The notes: generated by a model not told the origin, from the sequence alone. A DNA stretch of 64,000 nt from Candolleomyces eurysporus (GCA_027579435.1 JANBPK010000813.1:124001-188000), one strand, 5' to 3'. Positions 39,836-52,801 are shown, counted from the first letter of the stretch. Program-made: numbers and translations.

Positions 39836-40859
39836 GCGGTTCGTTTGACTGTGCATAATGTCACTCTTTTCCAACAATCACGAATGGCGATGTCGATTCG
39901 CCAAGCGCAAGGGCTCTTAGACGGCCGTTGGCCCTCACACCATCTACATAGCTTCAACAGGTGGCGCAAAGCTGCAGTCTTCCTTTTGTGGCTCGCAACG
40001 CGGACGACTTTATATTCGTTCTGCTACACCGACATAATAGATGAGAGGGCCGAAATTGAGTTAATCCAAGTAGACTCCAGGTAAAGGCGTAGTAGATGGG
40101 CCACTGAAAGAAGACGGTAGTACAATGGAGTGGCGTCTGTGGGAAGTGAGGAACTGAGGTTCGTCGAGGACGGATATCCTCGGTTTATGTATCGACATTG
40201 AGCCATTACAGCTTTCTGTCTTTCGGTTGATGTGACACCGGTAGACCCGCGCTTAGAAGCGATGAAGAAGCTAGGCCTTGGACAAACGACAATCTCTGCT
40301 GGCAGTAATCCGTAGTCGGTTCATGGAGTGGTCTTCACCACACAGATTGCTTTCACCTTCGTTAGTTGGTACTCAGATGAGACTCTGACCAACAATGTTT
40401 GTTTGCACAATCCGAAACTAGGCAAATATTGGAAGCGGAAGTAAGTGAGATCCGGTCTATCATTTTGCAGCTATCTGTATCAAACCAATCATGACAGCAA
40501 GCAACGAAACGATAAACTCACTTTGCTCAAATCTTCGTACTCGGTTTTTTTTNAGTTGTGGATCTGCACAAACGAAACTTAATCCAGCAACCAGAACTGG
40601 TGTTCCAGCTCAGAAAGTCGGCCGAGGCGGCGTGGAAACCAGCCGTTCCTTCTTGGGCCCTTTAATACTACTATGTCACCATGATATGATATGCCCCATT
40701 CGGTAGGCTGCGTTTCATTATGCCAAGATCTCTGGACAGCTCCGTCGAAGTCAACCATCGGAGCTGGTGTTCCACAGCTCAGGGTCGGCCGAGGAGGTGT
40801 GGAGTGCTTCTACATTCAAAGTATGCCTATTTGGCCGTATGTTTACGCAGGCTGACTGA
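39836..40859. other. No intact gene; short repeated motif
   Basis: GGTGTTCCAGCTCAGAAAGT near 40600 recurs as GGTGTTCCACAGCTCAGGGT near 40762, each followed by CGGCCGAGG. N at 40553 beside a T run. Confidence 0.4.
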
Positions 40860-41140
40860 TTGTGAATACCTTTGAATACCACAATCGAGGCTTGAAGCCA
40901 CGTACGCCATTCGGCATCCTCCGCAGCCTTGAGTCACGGTGCATGATGCCAAGGAGGGAGTTGCCAAAGAGAACTACTGCGAAACCACTGATAACCGGTT
41001 TGGTACGGGGATCTTGGTTGATGTTCCGTTCAAAGGGTATCTGGGAACGTGATAGGAAGAGCATCGTAGATGCTCTTCCAGGTCAGATTGCCAACGGCTG
41101 TGTCCGAGTAAACAACAGGCATTTGGCTATGTGCGCCCTC
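40860..41140 (-). pseudogene. Rearranged remnant of the eight-exon membrane-protein family
   Basis: The minus strand reads QDPRTKPVISG, then LFGNSLLGIMHR, matching QDYRNKSILGG and WFGNSLLGIVYR of exon 7 in the intact gene at 60382-62964, with about 15 residues between them missing. Immediately beside it, but on the plus strand (about 40890-40934), KPRTPFGILRSLES matches KPLTPFGIFHHLEN of the next exon. Neighbouring exons therefore sit in opposite orientation, so this looks like a small inversion inside a dead copy. The matches are short, so confidence is moderate. Confidence 0.5.
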
Positions 41141-42282
41141 CGAGTTGGGAGTTAACTCGCCGTAGCAGCAGGACCCGGCAGAAGAGTACATCTAAGAACG
41201 GTCACTTGTTCACCAGTGGTTGATAGAGTTACTTGTGGACGTCAGTTGTCCCCTTTTGTTATCTCACAACTGAACACCGTGTATGGACATGGCAGTCTAC
41301 AGCGAGTGAATGAGTATACAGCTCTCCTATTCATCAACATCTGTATCACTATCCTGGCAGAACGCTGAGCAGTCCAGCAGCCAAGTTACCTGCTGATACG
41401 GTATCACTGTTCCGAGGAGCGGTGGTGGCAGGGGAGATACGAGACGACCTGGAGAGGCGGTGGACGCGCTGCCAGTCAGTCAGACTTGCGGGCAGAGTGG
41501 CGCCTACAAGCACACAAGTTGTGACCTGTTTACCCGTCCGCAGAGAATACAGGCGTGAAGCGCGATGTGCGCTGTGTTCTGTCAGAAATATAGGCACGTT
41601 TGCTTACCGACACCAGGGTCGTGCACTTGCTCATGGGTGAACGCAAGTACCCGAAAGAAATTCTGAGAGGGCAATTCACCCGAGGTGCAGCCAGGGATGT
41701 TGATGCCTGTGTGCGTGAGAGACGGAAGTTCGACGGCAATTCGAGAACTTCTTGTTTCTTGTATGTAGATTAAATACAAAATCAAACCGAAGTAATGCCT
41801 TGAGGGAGAAATCTTTAAAACACATGCCGCAAGATTAGTGACGTGTTTCCATCGATATGAATTAAATGAGACAAAGGAGGGAAGAAGGCAAGAGATTGGG
41901 CGGGAGGAATGGGACACAGAAATGCCAGACGACGACATGCGTTGGGCAACGAGGGAGAAAAATAAAAAGTTGTATGGCACATCTTGGATGCAAACCTCGA
42001 ATGTTCGATTTTCCACACTTTGATCAAGTCCATTGACTCCCCCGCAAAGGGGTGAGTAACGGTGGCAAGCAGACAGAGCGTAAACCCCGACAACAAACAG
42101 TGTTGGTTGCATAACACCAGCGATGCTCGCGGCCACGTATCTCTCAATCACCTCTCATCTAACCCTCGGTTCGACTTCCTTTCGATTCCGGGTAGGTTGG
42201 TTATCGTTTACTTCCTATACGTCAGTTCCCATTCTTCATCTCATCCAATGGCGACTCACGCGTAACTGATTTCTGTCTCCCT
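41141..42282. other. No recognisable gene
   Basis: A 189-codon minus-strand frame (41582-42151) lacks an ATG start and a domain. Confidence 0.35.
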
Positions 42283-43388
42283 AGAACAACGACGACGCCA
42301 AAGTCGTCCTTGCGAAGGCGATTTAACGCGTAGGCCAGAGTGTCAAGATCTGGCTCATGGCTACCGACTTGTAGCACGACGTGAAAGCTAAGAGGAGAGT
42401 TTTGACGAAAAGTGTGCTTGATGTCTTTCATTGCATTTGAGTCGCTCACTGGGTGTTCATTTTCCTCTACCGATACCTCTGTCTCGCCTTTTCAAATGTT
42501 CACCACCGGTCGTTACACTCTGCTCATCGCGTGTCGTTCGCCCTCAATTTCTACACCTCTCAACTTCTCTCTTTCTCTCACTCAGTCACGTCGTCACTCT
42601 CCCCTGCCCTCGAACACAGCGCAAACTCTGTCCGTCTCTGGAAAGAAAACGTCAACCTAGGATTCTCCTCCTCAGACGCCCGAATCCTCCTCGCTTGCGC
42701 AGTCGAAGTCATACCTACCTCCGTCAAGCTTTGGCTCGCTTTCGCTCATCCAAATTCCCGAAATTCCTCAAATTTTACAAGATCCAAGGCTAGATCCCCC
42801 TCAACATCTCAGAAACGTTCCCACCGCTTGTAACACATACTCCAACGGTATCAAAGCCTGTCCGAAGGAACCTACTCTATGGATCCTCGCTTCCAGACTC
42901 GAAGAACACAGGAAAGACTATCAAAGCTCGAGCGGGGTTGGCCGTACTGAAGGATGAGAGACTCTGGGTGGAGGGCGCACGCGTCGAGGAGAGCAGTTCG
43001 GGAGCCGGGAGTGCCCAGGCCAAGTCGATGCTCGCTCGTGCTTCACAGGAGTCCTTTCATCCGGTATACTTTGGAGTATGAGTATCTGGGCTGAAACTCG
43101 TCCCACGCGCAAGTCTCGCTCCGTCGACGCTCTGAGGAAGTCTTCTGACGACTCGCTCATTGTATGCACCGTCGCTCTACTCTTCTGGCAAGAGCGTGGG
43201 ATCAAAGAGGCTAGGGGTTCAGCAGGGCAGTGAAAGGGGATGAACACCTCAGGGATGTATGGGGTTGGCGGTTGAGGCTTGAGAAGCAGAATGAGGCAGA
43301 GGAGTACCCGGACATTGTGAACAGGGAGTGTGAGAATGCGGAGCCGAGGCATAGGGAGGTGTGGCAGAATGTTAGTAAGAATGATTGA
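42283..43388 (+). pseudogene. prp6: Pre-mRNA splicing factor Prp6 pseudogene (C-terminal half)
   Basis: Segments of the Prp6 half-a-TPR repeat region occur in order in shifting frames: NNDDAKVVLAKAI, SVKIWLMATDL, HDVKAKRRVL (from 42283, with TAA and TAG stops), an insertion of about 190 nt, then NSVRLWKENVNL, ARILLACAVEVIPTSVKLWL, ACPKEPTLWILASRLEE, DERLWVEGARVEE, AQAKSMLARA, RPTRKSRSVDALRKSSDD, then EARGWFSRAVKGDEHLRDVW and AEPRHREVW. Prp6 is a U4/U6.U5 tri-snRNP scaffold. In-frame stops, frameshifts and the missing N-terminal half and last residues make this non-functional. An AG acceptor just before 42283 suggests a DNA-level copy rather than a retrocopy. Confidence 0.82.
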
Positions 43389-46254
43389 AATGTAAGGTGT
43401 TGTTGTAACTCTTTCAATACTTTAGGATTCGTGGTCAGAAGGTCCATGCGGATCAGACCTTTCCGTTGCTGTATAGACAGCCTGACGACGCTCACCACGC
43501 CAGAAGTTGTGTTTGCTCAGATTTCTTTTGTCGGTTCGTTTGTTGGATGACGATGGATAGACATGTTCATAAATTATTCTTGCTACTCCTCACTGCATGT
43601 CAAAGCTAGTCGCTTGCCGTGGCTCTCCCTTACCGTCTTCCAGTCCCAGGCCCCTTTAGTTTCTCTTTCTGTGTACCATCATTCTGTGCCAAGGACGTTG
43701 GCGGAACGGAAATTTGAGTCAACGGTCTTCAATGAACAATTTTAGAGGATCATCGGTGATTCGATCAGGTAGGTGACTTAATTGGATTCAGTTAGACGAG
43801 TTCACGGCGAAGAAACAAGTGAGGAAAATACATATTCTACATGGAAGCGCACGATAGAGGCTGTATCTACATTTTAAGTATTGTACGTAGCTGTAGGACA
43901 GCTCTGTCGCGTTGAAAATAGCTAGATAGGAAGATAAAGAGAAGGGGCCGATGAGGAATGAGAGGAAATGGTTAAATGTGAGGGCATGAAGAAGATCCCG
44001 GTAATTTTTTCATAACGATACTCACACCCAATTCCGGACAATGCGTAATTGAGGGGCGGCACATTTTTAATTTTTCAAGAAGAGAGTCATGTAGAATCTT
44101 CACAACCATAGTTCTGGCCGGGAGAGAAGGCGGTCATCATCATCTGAGTCAGGCTCGACGATTACATGACGACATGTTACAGAAAACTTACCTGCTCAGG
44201 CGAAGAACCCGTCATGGGAGCAAGGTAAATACGGAATACAGGAAGCCCTATGATCAATCAAACTCTTGCTTGTTGAACGTTCCGCAAAGGATATATGATT
44301 CAAACTTTCCCATACCGAAGACATCAAAACCACGATTAGAATAGTCATCTCAGAGAATCGAACTGGTAGGTGAGATCTGACTCGGTCGAAAGGCGGGAAA
44401 TGTGACCGCGATCGGCCCAGCGTAGTGGCAGGGATAGCAGGACGGCTACAGAACGTAATTGAATGGAGGATGATCCGAGCAACTACGTAAAGCAGTGCAG
44501 CATGAAGATAAGGAGAAGTAGCAAAACCGGACTGAACGACGAGCATGACAAGGCGTGCATCGGACAATGGTGGGGCGTTCTAGTGCATCTCTATTGTGTA
44601 AATTCCATAGATTCCGCAGTCAATCCTCCCTCAAAAATGGGTGAGCGAAAATTAGCTCGTCGGGCTCGTCGGACTGACCACGGGTGTGCCTGGCTGCGGA
44701 AGCTGGGCCTTGAGGCGGTCTCGCTCCTCACACGGCGTGAGATCGTGCCTCATGGACTTCGTTGCCTATTCAACGGGATGATGTTACATGCTCAATTAGT
44801 TCTTACAGATCTGGCTACAAGCGCTCAAGTCTTCCTTGTACAGCACCGTACTTATGAATGAAAAATAAATGTGTGCATGAGCCTCGAGCCAGACGACTTT
44901 GCTTGGGCCTCTCGTCGCCTCCACACGTTATGTTGTTTTTGGTTTGAATGCAGTTTCGATCCATGGTCGCACTGTAATCCGTGAGCGGGGGAAGTCAGGG
45001 GTTAGGACCGAAGAGGATACGGGGGAATTGTCACCTACACTTTGGGAGATCTCCATCATGAGCCAGCCGCGAGTTACGCCACGCGTTAATAGGCTTGAAT
45101 CATTTGCATTGGCCCCCTGAGAATCTCCCCAGCATCCACGGAACCTAATGCCGAGATAAAATTTTCAATTCCTTCGGTAACCTGTGGTTGGACGTTAGGA
45201 CGAGATAAGTGTCCATCAGATGGGACGAGTCAAAGCTGAGCTGAGATCTTCGAATCGATTTTGTAGCGTCCGTCACTTCTATGATCGAAGCGTTCCTGCT
45301 TGAAACCCTGCGCCATTTCCCCGTAAAATATGAAATATGAAATACGAAAGCTCCAGTACTACCGCTTAAATGCTGTGGGGCAGCCATAGACTGCCAGTAC
45401 AGGGACAATGAGACAGAGTACGGACTCCACCGAAGTTACGATTCAGGAGGGAGCGAACACCAAGCCAGTGATAAACTAGATTCTGGATGTTCATTTGGAT
45501 GTGACTCCTATCGTCACCTCCTGGAGCTTGAACAGATTTTTGCTGTGAGACGCCACACGCTCAATCGCTGAGGTTTCGTTCAACTTGAGGGACAGATTGG
45601 TCACCGTTACAGGTGATACCGGGTCCACGGACTAAGAAACGTCCTTATCAATCTTAACTATAACAAGCGATTCAGAAGCTCATTGGAGGAATAAGCAAAT
45701 GACAAGCGCGATTAGAAGAGTCGCTCCTAGGGGTCGGAGCTCCGTTATTTTGGACGCTATGTATATGCCCAGGTACAGCCGCCATTAATATCACCTCTCG
45801 GGTGCTAAATCAAATTAATTTGAACGAAGGACGAGAACCCCAGATTTCTCTGACAGGCGAGTTACCATATACTAATACTGAAGGCGGTTAATGCGCAGAG
45901 CCATTGATTCACCGGCTGCCGCGCCCTGGCCTCGCTTTCCGCACTTACCATTTGAATGGGAAAGTATGTATGCCTCGGAAAACGAAGTACAAGGTTGATA
46001 GTTTGTACTCGCATTGTACGTACAGAGCCAATTCAATGCCAACATCAAATAGCAGGCCCGCATCGAATAACTCCAATCTGTCGATCGCATGCAAATACCG
46101 CAACTGAAGCAGGATTTTTAAACGTATTATTACTGACTGATATACTTCGAAAACTGAGCACACGCTTCCAGCATCTCTCCTCAAGAGGCCTCTCTGCTCG
46201 CCCCGAGTTACCTTACCCTTCAGACGCTTCGCTTGCCTCTTCCTCACAGCAATT
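43389..46254. other. Gene-poor stretch
   Basis: A minus-strand frame at 44196-44567 starts DARLVMLVVQSGFATS, faintly like the end of DUF6534 membrane proteins, but without the rest of the domain. Nothing else recognised. Confidence 0.35.
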
Positions 46255-46658
46255 ATGTCCGATGGTGCAGCTCTACTCCGCCTTTTCTATGTCTCAATGC
46301 TCACTCTGAGAACCTAGTAGGATTCTGCATACGATTTAACAATGCAACTCAGCGAATATTCGGTAGCAGTGTCCGCCCGATTGTCCTTGTCTGGGAGACA
46401 AACGACAGAGAAAAGCCTTGGTCTGCCCAAGCTAGACGTGGGTGCTGCTGGAATTCCGGGCAGAGACTTCCTACTAACCATTTATGCATCATAGTTTTGG
46501 GTAAGGACGGTAAAAAAAATCGTAATGAAGTTTGGCCAAGTATCCGCTGCAAAGAAGCACAAGGCGAAGGATATGGCAGCGAAGTCTGGTTTCGAGTGGC
46601 TGCGTTCTCAGTATCTTTGATCGACCTCAGAGGTGCTCGAACAGCTGTTGCACCATAA
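46255..46658 (+). pseudogene. dsRBM-like gene, copy I, with two opposite frameshifts
   Basis: Exon 1 (46255-46264, ATG TCC GAT G) and exon 2 (46321-46437, 117 nt) are intact: MSDGFCIRFNNATQRIFG, then PIVLVWETNDREKPW. Exon 3 starts at 46495. After GKDG a run of eight A (46512-46519) shifts the frame; with seven A it would read VMKFGQVSAAKKHKAKD, then MAAKSGFEWLRSQY, a good family helix. Near 46612 a missing base shifts back, giving LIDLRG where the family has IDLxNV. The first shift may be a homopolymer error; the second is not next to a long run. It is the only copy outside 0-26 kb and the most divergent. Confidence 0.7.
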
Positions 46659-49318
46659 TCGATATAGTAACACGGTTTAAGCTAATACACATTTCTTATG
46701 AATTGCTCGATGGGATCGTGAGGGTGCGTAGATTGATCTACACAACAAACGGTGCATGCTCGCAGAAGACTTGACTCTGACAACGCTGTCTCTGTACCAT
46801 CCTTACTGAAAATCTTGCGTTTTTGGCATTTGGCGTCTCCGCCGGTGCTACTCTAGTCTCAAGGTTGCTCCAAGAACGTCAGCCAAGCTTGTCACTTCAC
46901 GTTATCCGAACCAATGACGAGTCGAGACAGGATGTAATCATCAAACCTAGAAAACCGCCTCACGTTTGAGTGTTCCATGACAGGGACCCATTAGGCTACG
47001 AATTACCGATCACAGCGTAGCTGGGAGTAGAAAAAAGGCTCTGATGCCCTTGTTTCAATGTCTGATCCTATAGAACTGGACAACGAAAATAGTACGGCTC
47101 AATTCGAGACTCGAGCACCTAGGACGGCTATAATCTACCCAAAGATTGCATTATCATCTAGCGATTATCTTCTTAAAAGTGTCAGAAGGTCATTACTGGT
47201 GTACTGCGTATCTATCTAACTTATTATTGTAATCCGGATCGAATCTCCATTTCGCTGGAGGCCGGAAAGTCGTAGTCTGGCGCTTCGGTATTGTGTATCA
47301 ACGAGCGTGTGAAATTGGGGTAGGTGCTTAGTTGAAATCATCAGTATATTATCCCTTCTTTCGTCTACAGGGTAGTAAAATAAAAAAGAAAGCCGTCGCA
47401 GCGGCACAGGATCAATAATGGGGATTGGTCGAGGCCTCAACTGGACCGTGAGTATTCCCACGATTCCTGCTCTCTGCCACCTAGCTTCTGCAACGTCGAC
47501 TCACCGGAGACTCCACACTACGGAAGTGGCGAGTTTCTTCTTACTTGATACAACATAATTAGCTCAAGATAATGTGGGTCAAGCGCTGGAGCTCAACGGG
47601 CCGACTTGATGGCAGAGGTTGGATCTGCGCGAGTGTTTATTTATCGCGTATGTTCTAGTTTCTGCCATTCTCATTACTCTATGGCTGTCCTTATAATGCT
47701 CCGCTAATCTCATCCCATGGTTCTTTGCTTCTACTTACCCAAATCCAGCCTAATTCAACCGGCTAAACCGCCGAGCAAAGGAAGAAATCCGTCGTCGAAC
47801 CTTGCTTGAGGCTTATTCGGCTCAAAACAGAAATATAGTGTGAGAGCGAACTGCCTTAGACTGACGTGTATATTACGTAAACAGGCGAGGAGGGGTACTA
47901 AAGACCCGCAACTAGAGTGGCGGGCAGTGCTACATTTGATGACAAGAGAAATATTCACAACGAAAAAANCAACAGTAACGTCCAGTTCCCAGAAGTGAGC
48001 CCTGACGACACATTACCTTGGGCATCCGCGGAAAATGACGGATTGAGTGGTTCTAGCTTGCAGGGGGAAACGTTAGGGAAAGCCACTAACTTGATTACAG
48101 CCGCAGCGTTAGAGGGTAGCATGTGGTATAAATATGCGCCCGGATGCCCACTAGAAGGTGAAATATGGTGTGGAAACGGTTGAGCATAGTAGATCTCACG
48201 CGAACCGAGGGAGCCATGATGAGGAAGTCAACACCATTTAGCAAAACGACGTATCGTGAGCCAAGTAAGCTGAAGTGAAGCCGATGATAAATTAGCGACA
48301 AAACTCTCACAATGTCTGAAATAAGAGGTATCTCAGTACAAGATGAACAAGGCTCTGTAATCGAGAAGGATGTTTGGTATTGTACCGACTGATAGTACCT
48401 CCGTATCGCAATAGTGTGAGTGCACAGCTATTGGACACCTGCGACGAGCTGTGGAGCAGGCAAGGTATGGACTGTCCATCTACGACGGCGATTCAGTGAC
48501 GGGCATCACGCTACAGATCGATGGAAAGAGAACAATTCATTTCTCAACGCCCTATACAAATAGACTTATGCGGGACGCCGCACAGGTGATGCACTGGTGC
48601 ATAGTTCTCGATTGTGAGCCCTTGGGACGCTGCTAGTCATGACTCGGGATAGAATGAAACTCATGCTTACCCCACTGCTAGCAACGACGTTTGACGTCGC
48701 AGTGCCCAGACTGCGTCGCTCTCGGCTGCTCAAGCGAGCGGTTAGGCTTTACACCATCGCACTGGCACAGCCTCGAATGGTTGCGGGTACTTGCACGGAT
48801 GAGGTTTGAATGGGTAGGTAGGTGGTTTTGCCACATGACACGTACTAGTTAATTTCCGTCCACTGACAGGATATATGACAGAATCGTCATCACAACGCTT
48901 CACTCCGAACGGGTCGACTTCAGGCCAAGAGGCAGAGTCATCGGAAAGCAAATCCTGCGGCCTAAAGAAAGGAGCGGTTAGGTGGGAGGCTACTTGGTGG
49001 GAGGCTACTTGGCGTTGATATCAGGTCACAAGGAGCCGGAAAATCCCCAGCAGGCGAAGGGGGTAGCATAGGGCGGGATATCATGGAACGTCGTGGGAGT
49101 CCGGGAGCTAATGTCGAGACTGTACGTTAACTCGGGGGCCGCCATTACCACTGAAAAAAGGGCGGTGTGGGCTCCTTTTTGTCCAAAATCGTGATGGCAG
49201 TGTCCTAGAAATGTAACAGGGGAACGTAAGTATTTGCCTTTGTTCTTTCGTACTTAGACATAAAGTCAGTCATGATGTGGCGCAATTTCTTTCAAAGTAC
49301 TTGCTCTCGCTGGCCGCC
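46659..49318. other. Gene-poor stretch upstream of the NACHT gene
   Basis: A perfect 16-nt tandem duplication (GGTGGGAGGCTACTT unit) lies near 48980-49011. N at 47969 beside an A run. No gene recognised. Confidence 0.4.
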
Positions 49319-51396
49319 ATGTCTGCCTCTCATATCGAGCTTCTCACAAACGCGAGGAATTTCTCTGTCAACCATCTCACATTCAACACGATATGCTCAG
49401 ATATCGATGGTGAGTGGCCCTCAGTGCTAACCTTCAGAGGAAGGCGATTGAAAAATGTTTAGCTCAAGGTATCCTGGAGGCGCATGCTGCCAGAGGAGCG
49501 ATGTACGACTCAAACGAGCGCTACCCGGCGCCTCTTTGCCACCCCGGAACACGTCAAATTATCTTAGGCCGTATAACCATATGGTACCATGGGCGCCAAA
49601 GGGGAATGAAGAAGTCCATTATGTGGGTGCACGCACCGGCAGGCTATGGAAAATCAGCTACAGCACAAACAGTCGCCGAAGATCTCGAGAAGCGATTCCA
49701 AGAGCTTGGATTCAATCCACTTGGTGCCACGTTCTTCTTTTGGAGAGGTTCGCCTGAGCGCAGTAATCCTACTCGCTTCGTCATTACCTTGGCGTACCAG
49801 CTAGCCATGTCAATCCCCGAGTTGTCCCCCCACATCGAGGATGCGGTCAAGCGACACCGAACGGTGTTGAGCAAGACAATGGAAGCGCAACTTGAGAAGT
49901 TGATCATCGAGCCTTTCCGGTCCCTCGATAACCTGGAGGAGATGCCCAACCGACTCGTGATCATCGACGGTCTTGACGAATGTATCAACTCGGACGAGGA
50001 ACACAGAGGCGAACGTCAGTATGCGGAAGGCCAGGAGCGCGTACAAGTTCGCGTTCTGGGTCTCATTCATAAGCTCCAATCCCACAACTTCCCTCTCTCT
50101 TTTCTCATTCTCAGCCGACCCGAACCGTGGATCAAGCAGCACGTTGAAACCAGGCCTTGGAAAGACATCACGGAGACCGAAGACCTCTATCTCCTCGAGG
50201 ATCATGTCAAGGATGTTGAGACGTTCGTACGGGCAGAGTTAGAACGTATCGCCAGCGCCATGAACGACGACCTGGGAGAGAGCGAGGAGCAATGGCCAGG
50301 GGAGAGTCGCGTCCGGCGACTACTGCGACAAAGTGATGGCCACATGCTTTACGCATCAGTGGTCATGAAACACATTGAAGATCCATTCGGCAACCCCAAA
50401 CGGCTATTGGGAGACATCCTGGACCGTGATTATTCATCTCTCGTATCACACGTCGTGGATCCACAGTCCTTTTCCACTCTTCACAAACTTTACATGCAGA
50501 TCTTACGGGCCTGTCCCGAGAGGGTGCGGCCAGGCATGGTTGAAGTTCTCCAAGAAATGCTGAACGTAGAGAGTCGAGGCCTACTTTACAGAATGACTCC
50601 TGCAAAGGCACTCGACTCCTTAGATCGCCTTTCACACCGAGAATCAGGTTCAGCGATGAGGACGCTTAGAGGCCTCCATGCACTGCTTCACCTCAGCAAT
50701 ACTCCTTCCGACAGCTTTTTCGTTCATCGCTCTATCGTGGAATTCCTCACCACTCCCGAGTTGGCGCTAGAGTTTACACTCAAGCAAGAATTCTCTCGCA
50801 AGAAGATGATTTTCAATGGCCTTGACTACATCTCTTCCGTGACACCACTTAAACCTGGTGACCAGGATCTTCTCGCAATGGGTGTGGAGTTCGGTTTCGG
50901 AAGTTGGGCAAAGTCCGACGAGTCAATGACGGAGACTGAGAATCGGGCCAGACTCGAGAAGTTATTGTCAATCGACCTCGCCTTCTGCATCGTTGGGACG
51001 CTTTCCGCATCGGGAAGCACTGTTTATGCAGGTGAAGTTAGGCACCAGAAGCCAACCATGATCCAGTCGATTCTCAGGACCTACAAAGAGTTCAAACGGC
51101 CAGGCGATTGGCACGGCCTCACAGAGCTTGCGGTAAAAGGTCGGCATCATATCGAATTGTCGATAAGTGAGTCCTGCGTTCAGCTGTTGAGCCAAGGTGC
51201 TATGGTCAGTGGTCTTGGATGGTTTGTTGGAAGTTATATGGACATGGTCGATTGGAAGGACTCAAGAGTCGTCGATGCTTTGGCTACAATGCGAAGCAAG
51301 CACCGGGCTTCCTTTGACGCAATCAAACGCTCCCTCACTACATGGGCTGATCTCTCAGAGGATTCTTGGAAGGTGTACAATTTACTCGAGGATTGA
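49319..51396 (+). CDS. NACHT-type STAND NTPase
   Basis: Exon 1 (49319-49409) and exon 2 (49469-51396), with a 59-nt intron (GTGAGT...CTCAAG), give 672 residues. The N-terminus has ARNFSVNHLTF, typical of the short leader of basidiomycete NACHT proteins, then CHPGTRQIILGRI. Walker A is APAGYGKSA (86-94), Walker B LVIIDGLDEC (193-202), and FLILSRPEPWI is a sensor-like segment. Such proteins are signal-transducing ATPases, often linked to non-self recognition. After the NTPase and its helical arm no ankyrin, WD40 or TPR repeat is apparent, so the sensor part is either unrecognised or absent. An alternative 28-nt intron was rejected as too short. Confidence 0.87.
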
Positions 51397-52476
51397 CGGC
51401 TATTCCAGTCTTACATTAGCTTTGGGACACTGCCACGGTTTACGTGCATGTACTCTAGTTTATTGGCTTGTATATTACATAGAAATCGGCGCATTTACAG
51501 TTAAGAAAAACACTGTTTATAGCCTCCTACATGGTTTGTGCTCCGCGACTAGTCCACTCTACGGATCTGTGACACAGGCGGCATAGTCGAGCGTCTAGTC
51601 AGTTCCACCGCACGGTGGGTAGGTTCGTCCTATCCGATTAACGCAAGAAGTTTGCTAAGATAGTACAGGAGTGTATTTGCAGCTATCTATACGCTACACG
51701 AATGAGGAACGGAGCTGTCAAGCTTAAGAACTTGCAGTCATCGCCAACTCGAAGACGAAAGTACTTACTATGAGGAAGTTCTGAGTTTGGTATGTTCACT
51801 GATCTATGCTCTCCGCTAGCCAGGGCGGTAAAATTCCGATTCCCAGCTCCGACTCCCATCATCTGGCAGGGTGAGGAATTGAATGTGTCGTGTTTCTAGA
51901 CACATCCCCTTCCCCTCGTATCTATAAAGATATGTTCTCGATCAGTTTACAGCTGTTTTCTCCTCTACAACGCTCTATTTGACTAGCTTTTTCTGAGTAT
52001 GTCCTTTCTGCACTCTGCAGAACTCAGAGGATTTATTGGCTTTGACCCTCACGACATGGAGGTGCGTCCGAACTTATCCCACTTTCTATCGCGCCACTTG
52101 TGGCATTGTCTCCAAGAGATGAAACTACGAGGCACATTTACTTTGGCATGCACACCGAAGCCCAAGGGCCCAAGCTTTAGAGCAGGCTGCGCAACTATGC
52201 CTAACAAGAAATAACTACGGAGATTGTGCCTAGAGTTTTGTGTCAGCCGTCGGAGATTATTACAACTGCGAAAGCGCAAGAATCTGCGCGCCCACACATC
52301 ATACATTTTCGCCGCTGACGGAACCTTATAATCGCCGGTAACCGCTGGTAAGCACCGATCATCCTGTGTTGGCGCCTTCTTATCATTGCTATTATTGGCA
52401 ATCTTTCAGCCATTACGAGACGATCGCAAGACGACGTCGAAGCAGTCAGCTGAGCCATTCGGAAAGCTGAGAATAC
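51397..52476. other. No recognisable gene
   Basis: 3' flank of the NACHT gene and unassigned sequence. Confidence 0.4.
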
Positions 52477-52801
52477 TCATCTCATGAAACGGTTTCTTTG
52501 GAAGTGCGTTGTTGATTCTGGTGTGGGCTCAAAGTCGTTCGGATCGGACGAATCCAACTGGAAAGGATCGCTTGTTTGTAGCCTTTCTGGACGCATTCCA
52601 GTGATCTCCATGTTTTTTNCGTAGCTCCTTCGTCGGTTTCTCGAAGTCGATCCAGGTCGGATGCACTCCAAAGGTCAAGCATAGACGATGGAAAGGGTAC
52701 CAGATTCGTCGACTGGTCCTTATGGTGGCCCAGTCCCTTCGATTTTCGACAGCATCGAGCAATTTAAGGATATCCTCCCGTACGCCCAGCGCCGCAACCA
52801 C
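52477..52801 (-). CDS. Unknown protein, partial (C-terminal exon)
   Basis: If the N at 52619 is removed, one frame runs from 52801 to a TGA at 52477. It reads VREDILKLLDAVENRRDW, RRIWYPFHRLCLTFGV and IDFEKPTKELRKNMEITGM, and ends HFQRNRFMR. The frame remains open upstream without an ATG, so a 5' exon is missing or undetected. I do not recognise the family. Codon-like composition and the restored frame suggest a real, possibly degraded, gene. Confidence 0.4.

Noticed and set aside
41582..42151. 189-codon minus-strand open frame
   Set aside because: Begins with a non-ATG codon and shows no recognisable domain.
44196..44567. Possible DUF6534-like fragment
   Set aside because: Only one short hydrophobic segment resembles the family; the rest of the multi-helix domain is not found nearby.
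49410..49437. 28-nt intron in the NACHT gene
   Set aside because: Too short for fungal splicing; the 59-nt intron to 49468 keeps frame and phase.
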